A stretch of 15,470 nucleotides of DNA from Candidatus Heimdallarchaeota archaeon (GTDB lineage: Archaea; Asgardarchaeota; Heimdallarchaeia; Heimdallarchaeales; Kariarchaeaceae), in the NCBI GenBank assembly GCA_029882335.1, contig JAOUKW010000055.1:1-15470 (forward strand), read 5' to 3'. The notes under the pieces are model-generated. The model saw nothing but the letters and a program-made list of their open reading frames with translations. It made no database searches and was not told the DNA's origin. A program made the translations under genes and the position numbers. This document shows, in pieces, positions 14,830 to 15,470 of the stretch. Every line of letters begins with the position of its first letter. Position 1 is the first letter of the stretch.

Positions 14830-15470
14830 TTACCACTCCTCAAGTAATTTAATAGCACTTTCAGTCCAAATTGTTATTCTTCCTGCATCAGTTCCTGGTG
14901 CTAATTTTTCAACAGATAATTCATTTACCTTACAAACTTCTACACCGAGAATATTCTTACCTGATTGAAGTACTTTGCTTTCATTTCCAACTACAAGTAA
15001 AGGACCAACTTTGGTACGATATTTTCGACCTCTATACTTTCCTTTTCCAGGTCTAATTTTTCTCTTGGATGTTCTATCTATTTCTTGATCCAAACCGAGG
15101 TTAGTTAAGACTTCAATGACTTGTTTTGATTTTTCTAATTCATCAAAATTATCCTCAATGATAACTGGAAAATTGGCAACTTTCTCTACTTTATGACCTC
15201 TTTTGCTCACAATATCTTTGTTTGCAGTTGCAGAAACGGCAGAACGCAATGCTATTTTATGTTCTTTCTTGTTTATTTTTTCAATAATCCGTTTTTCTGT
15301 GGTTGGTGGTGCGAAGAGACGTCCTCCTCTGGTACTGTTGACTATAGCTGCTCTTGAAGCATGGTGAGTCTTTTTACCATGGGTTCTAGGAACTTTTGAT
15401 ATACCTCTTCCAGGTCCAATGCTTGAGGCAGTTGTTAATTTTCCTGCTAATGGGAATCTTCCCTGTTTTT
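14830..15470 (-). CDS. rpl4: 50S ribosomal protein L4 (uL4), archaeal type (partial, N-terminus outside the window)
   Basis: 212 residues are visible and the frame continues past the right edge; a full archaeal L4 is about 255 residues, so roughly the first 40-50 are missing. A TTG codon at 15249 is internal, not a start, since homology continues upstream of it. It binds 23S rRNA and lines the peptide exit tunnel with a long loop. That loop appears as KLTTASSIGPGRGISKVPR and THGKKTHHASRA, followed by GGRLFAPPTTEKRI. The later half contains RKIRPGKGKYRGRKYRTKVGPLLVV, the archaeal/eukaryotic L4 signature. Tandem TAA stops precede the L23 gene. Confidence 0.96.
   Translation of the reverse strand, partial: KQGRFPLAGKLTTASSIGPGRGISKVPRTHGKKTHHASRAAIVNSTRGGRLFAPPTTEKRIIEKINKKEHKIALRSAVSATANKDIVSKRGHKVEKVANFPVIIEDNFDELEKSKQVIEVLTNLGLDQEIDRTSKRKIRPGKGKYRGRKYRTKVGPLLVVGNESKVLQSGKNILGVEVCKVNELSVEKLAPGTDAGRITIWTESAIKLLEEW

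Noticed and set aside
14830..15249. Complete short L4 protein starting at TTG 15249
   Set aside because: Clear L4 homology continues in frame upstream to the window edge, so the TTG is an internal leucine codon.
1..15470. CRISPR array, insertion sequence or prophage
   Set aside because: No regularly spaced direct repeats, transposase, integrase or phage structural genes were seen; the genes are metabolic and housekeeping.

Overview
The window is AT-rich DNA from an archaeon. The right end carries a ribosomal protein block read leftwards, L4 then L23 then L2. The L2 C-terminus (GRKVGLIAARRTG, HPHGGG) and the short L23 are archaeal/eukaryotic in type. Methylmalonyl-CoA mutase is split into separate catalytic and B12-binding genes, as is usual in archaea. 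Several genes seem to lack a Shine-Dalgarno site and instead have a TATA-like box about 26-28 bases before the start codon, which fits leaderless transcripts. A possible roadblock-like domain and the broken ribosomal cluster would suit a low-GC Asgard lineage, but the window alone does not prove this.

Layout: 1-759 (minus) holds a two-gene long-chain-alcohol-oxidase-like unit, a small separate N-terminal-domain protein followed by a GMC flavoprotein cut off by the window edge. 961-2292 (plus) is a CNNM/CorC-type membrane protein with CBS domains. 2390-4219 (plus) is an unrecognised 609-residue protein. 4216-7657 holds acyl-CoA metabolism: 3-hydroxyacyl-CoA dehydrogenase (minus), enoyl-CoA hydratase (plus) and a propionyl-CoA-carboxylase-type carboxyltransferase (minus). 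7783-8457 (plus) is a PIG-L/LmbE deacetylase, and 8460-9227 (minus) a class I methyltransferase.

9318-13458 (minus) looks like one operon: B12-binding mutase subunit, catalytic mutase subunit, methylmalonyl-CoA epimerase, biotin-protein ligase and a Dam-type adenine methyltransferase. A 326-base AT-rich spacer containing a GC-richer structured island separates it from the ribosomal genes, which run to the window end.

Pathway logic: enoyl-CoA hydratase and hydroxyacyl-CoA dehydrogenase perform the middle steps of beta-oxidation. The biotin-dependent carboxyltransferase (biotinylation by the ligase would occur on a partner encoded elsewhere), epimerase and two-part mutase convert propionyl-CoA to succinyl-CoA. 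With an alcohol oxidase nearby, the region reads as a fatty alcohol/fatty acid and propionate utilisation locus, with a DNA methyltransferase as an odd passenger. The biotin carboxylase, the biotin carrier and the mutase chaperone (MeaB/ArgK) are not in the window.
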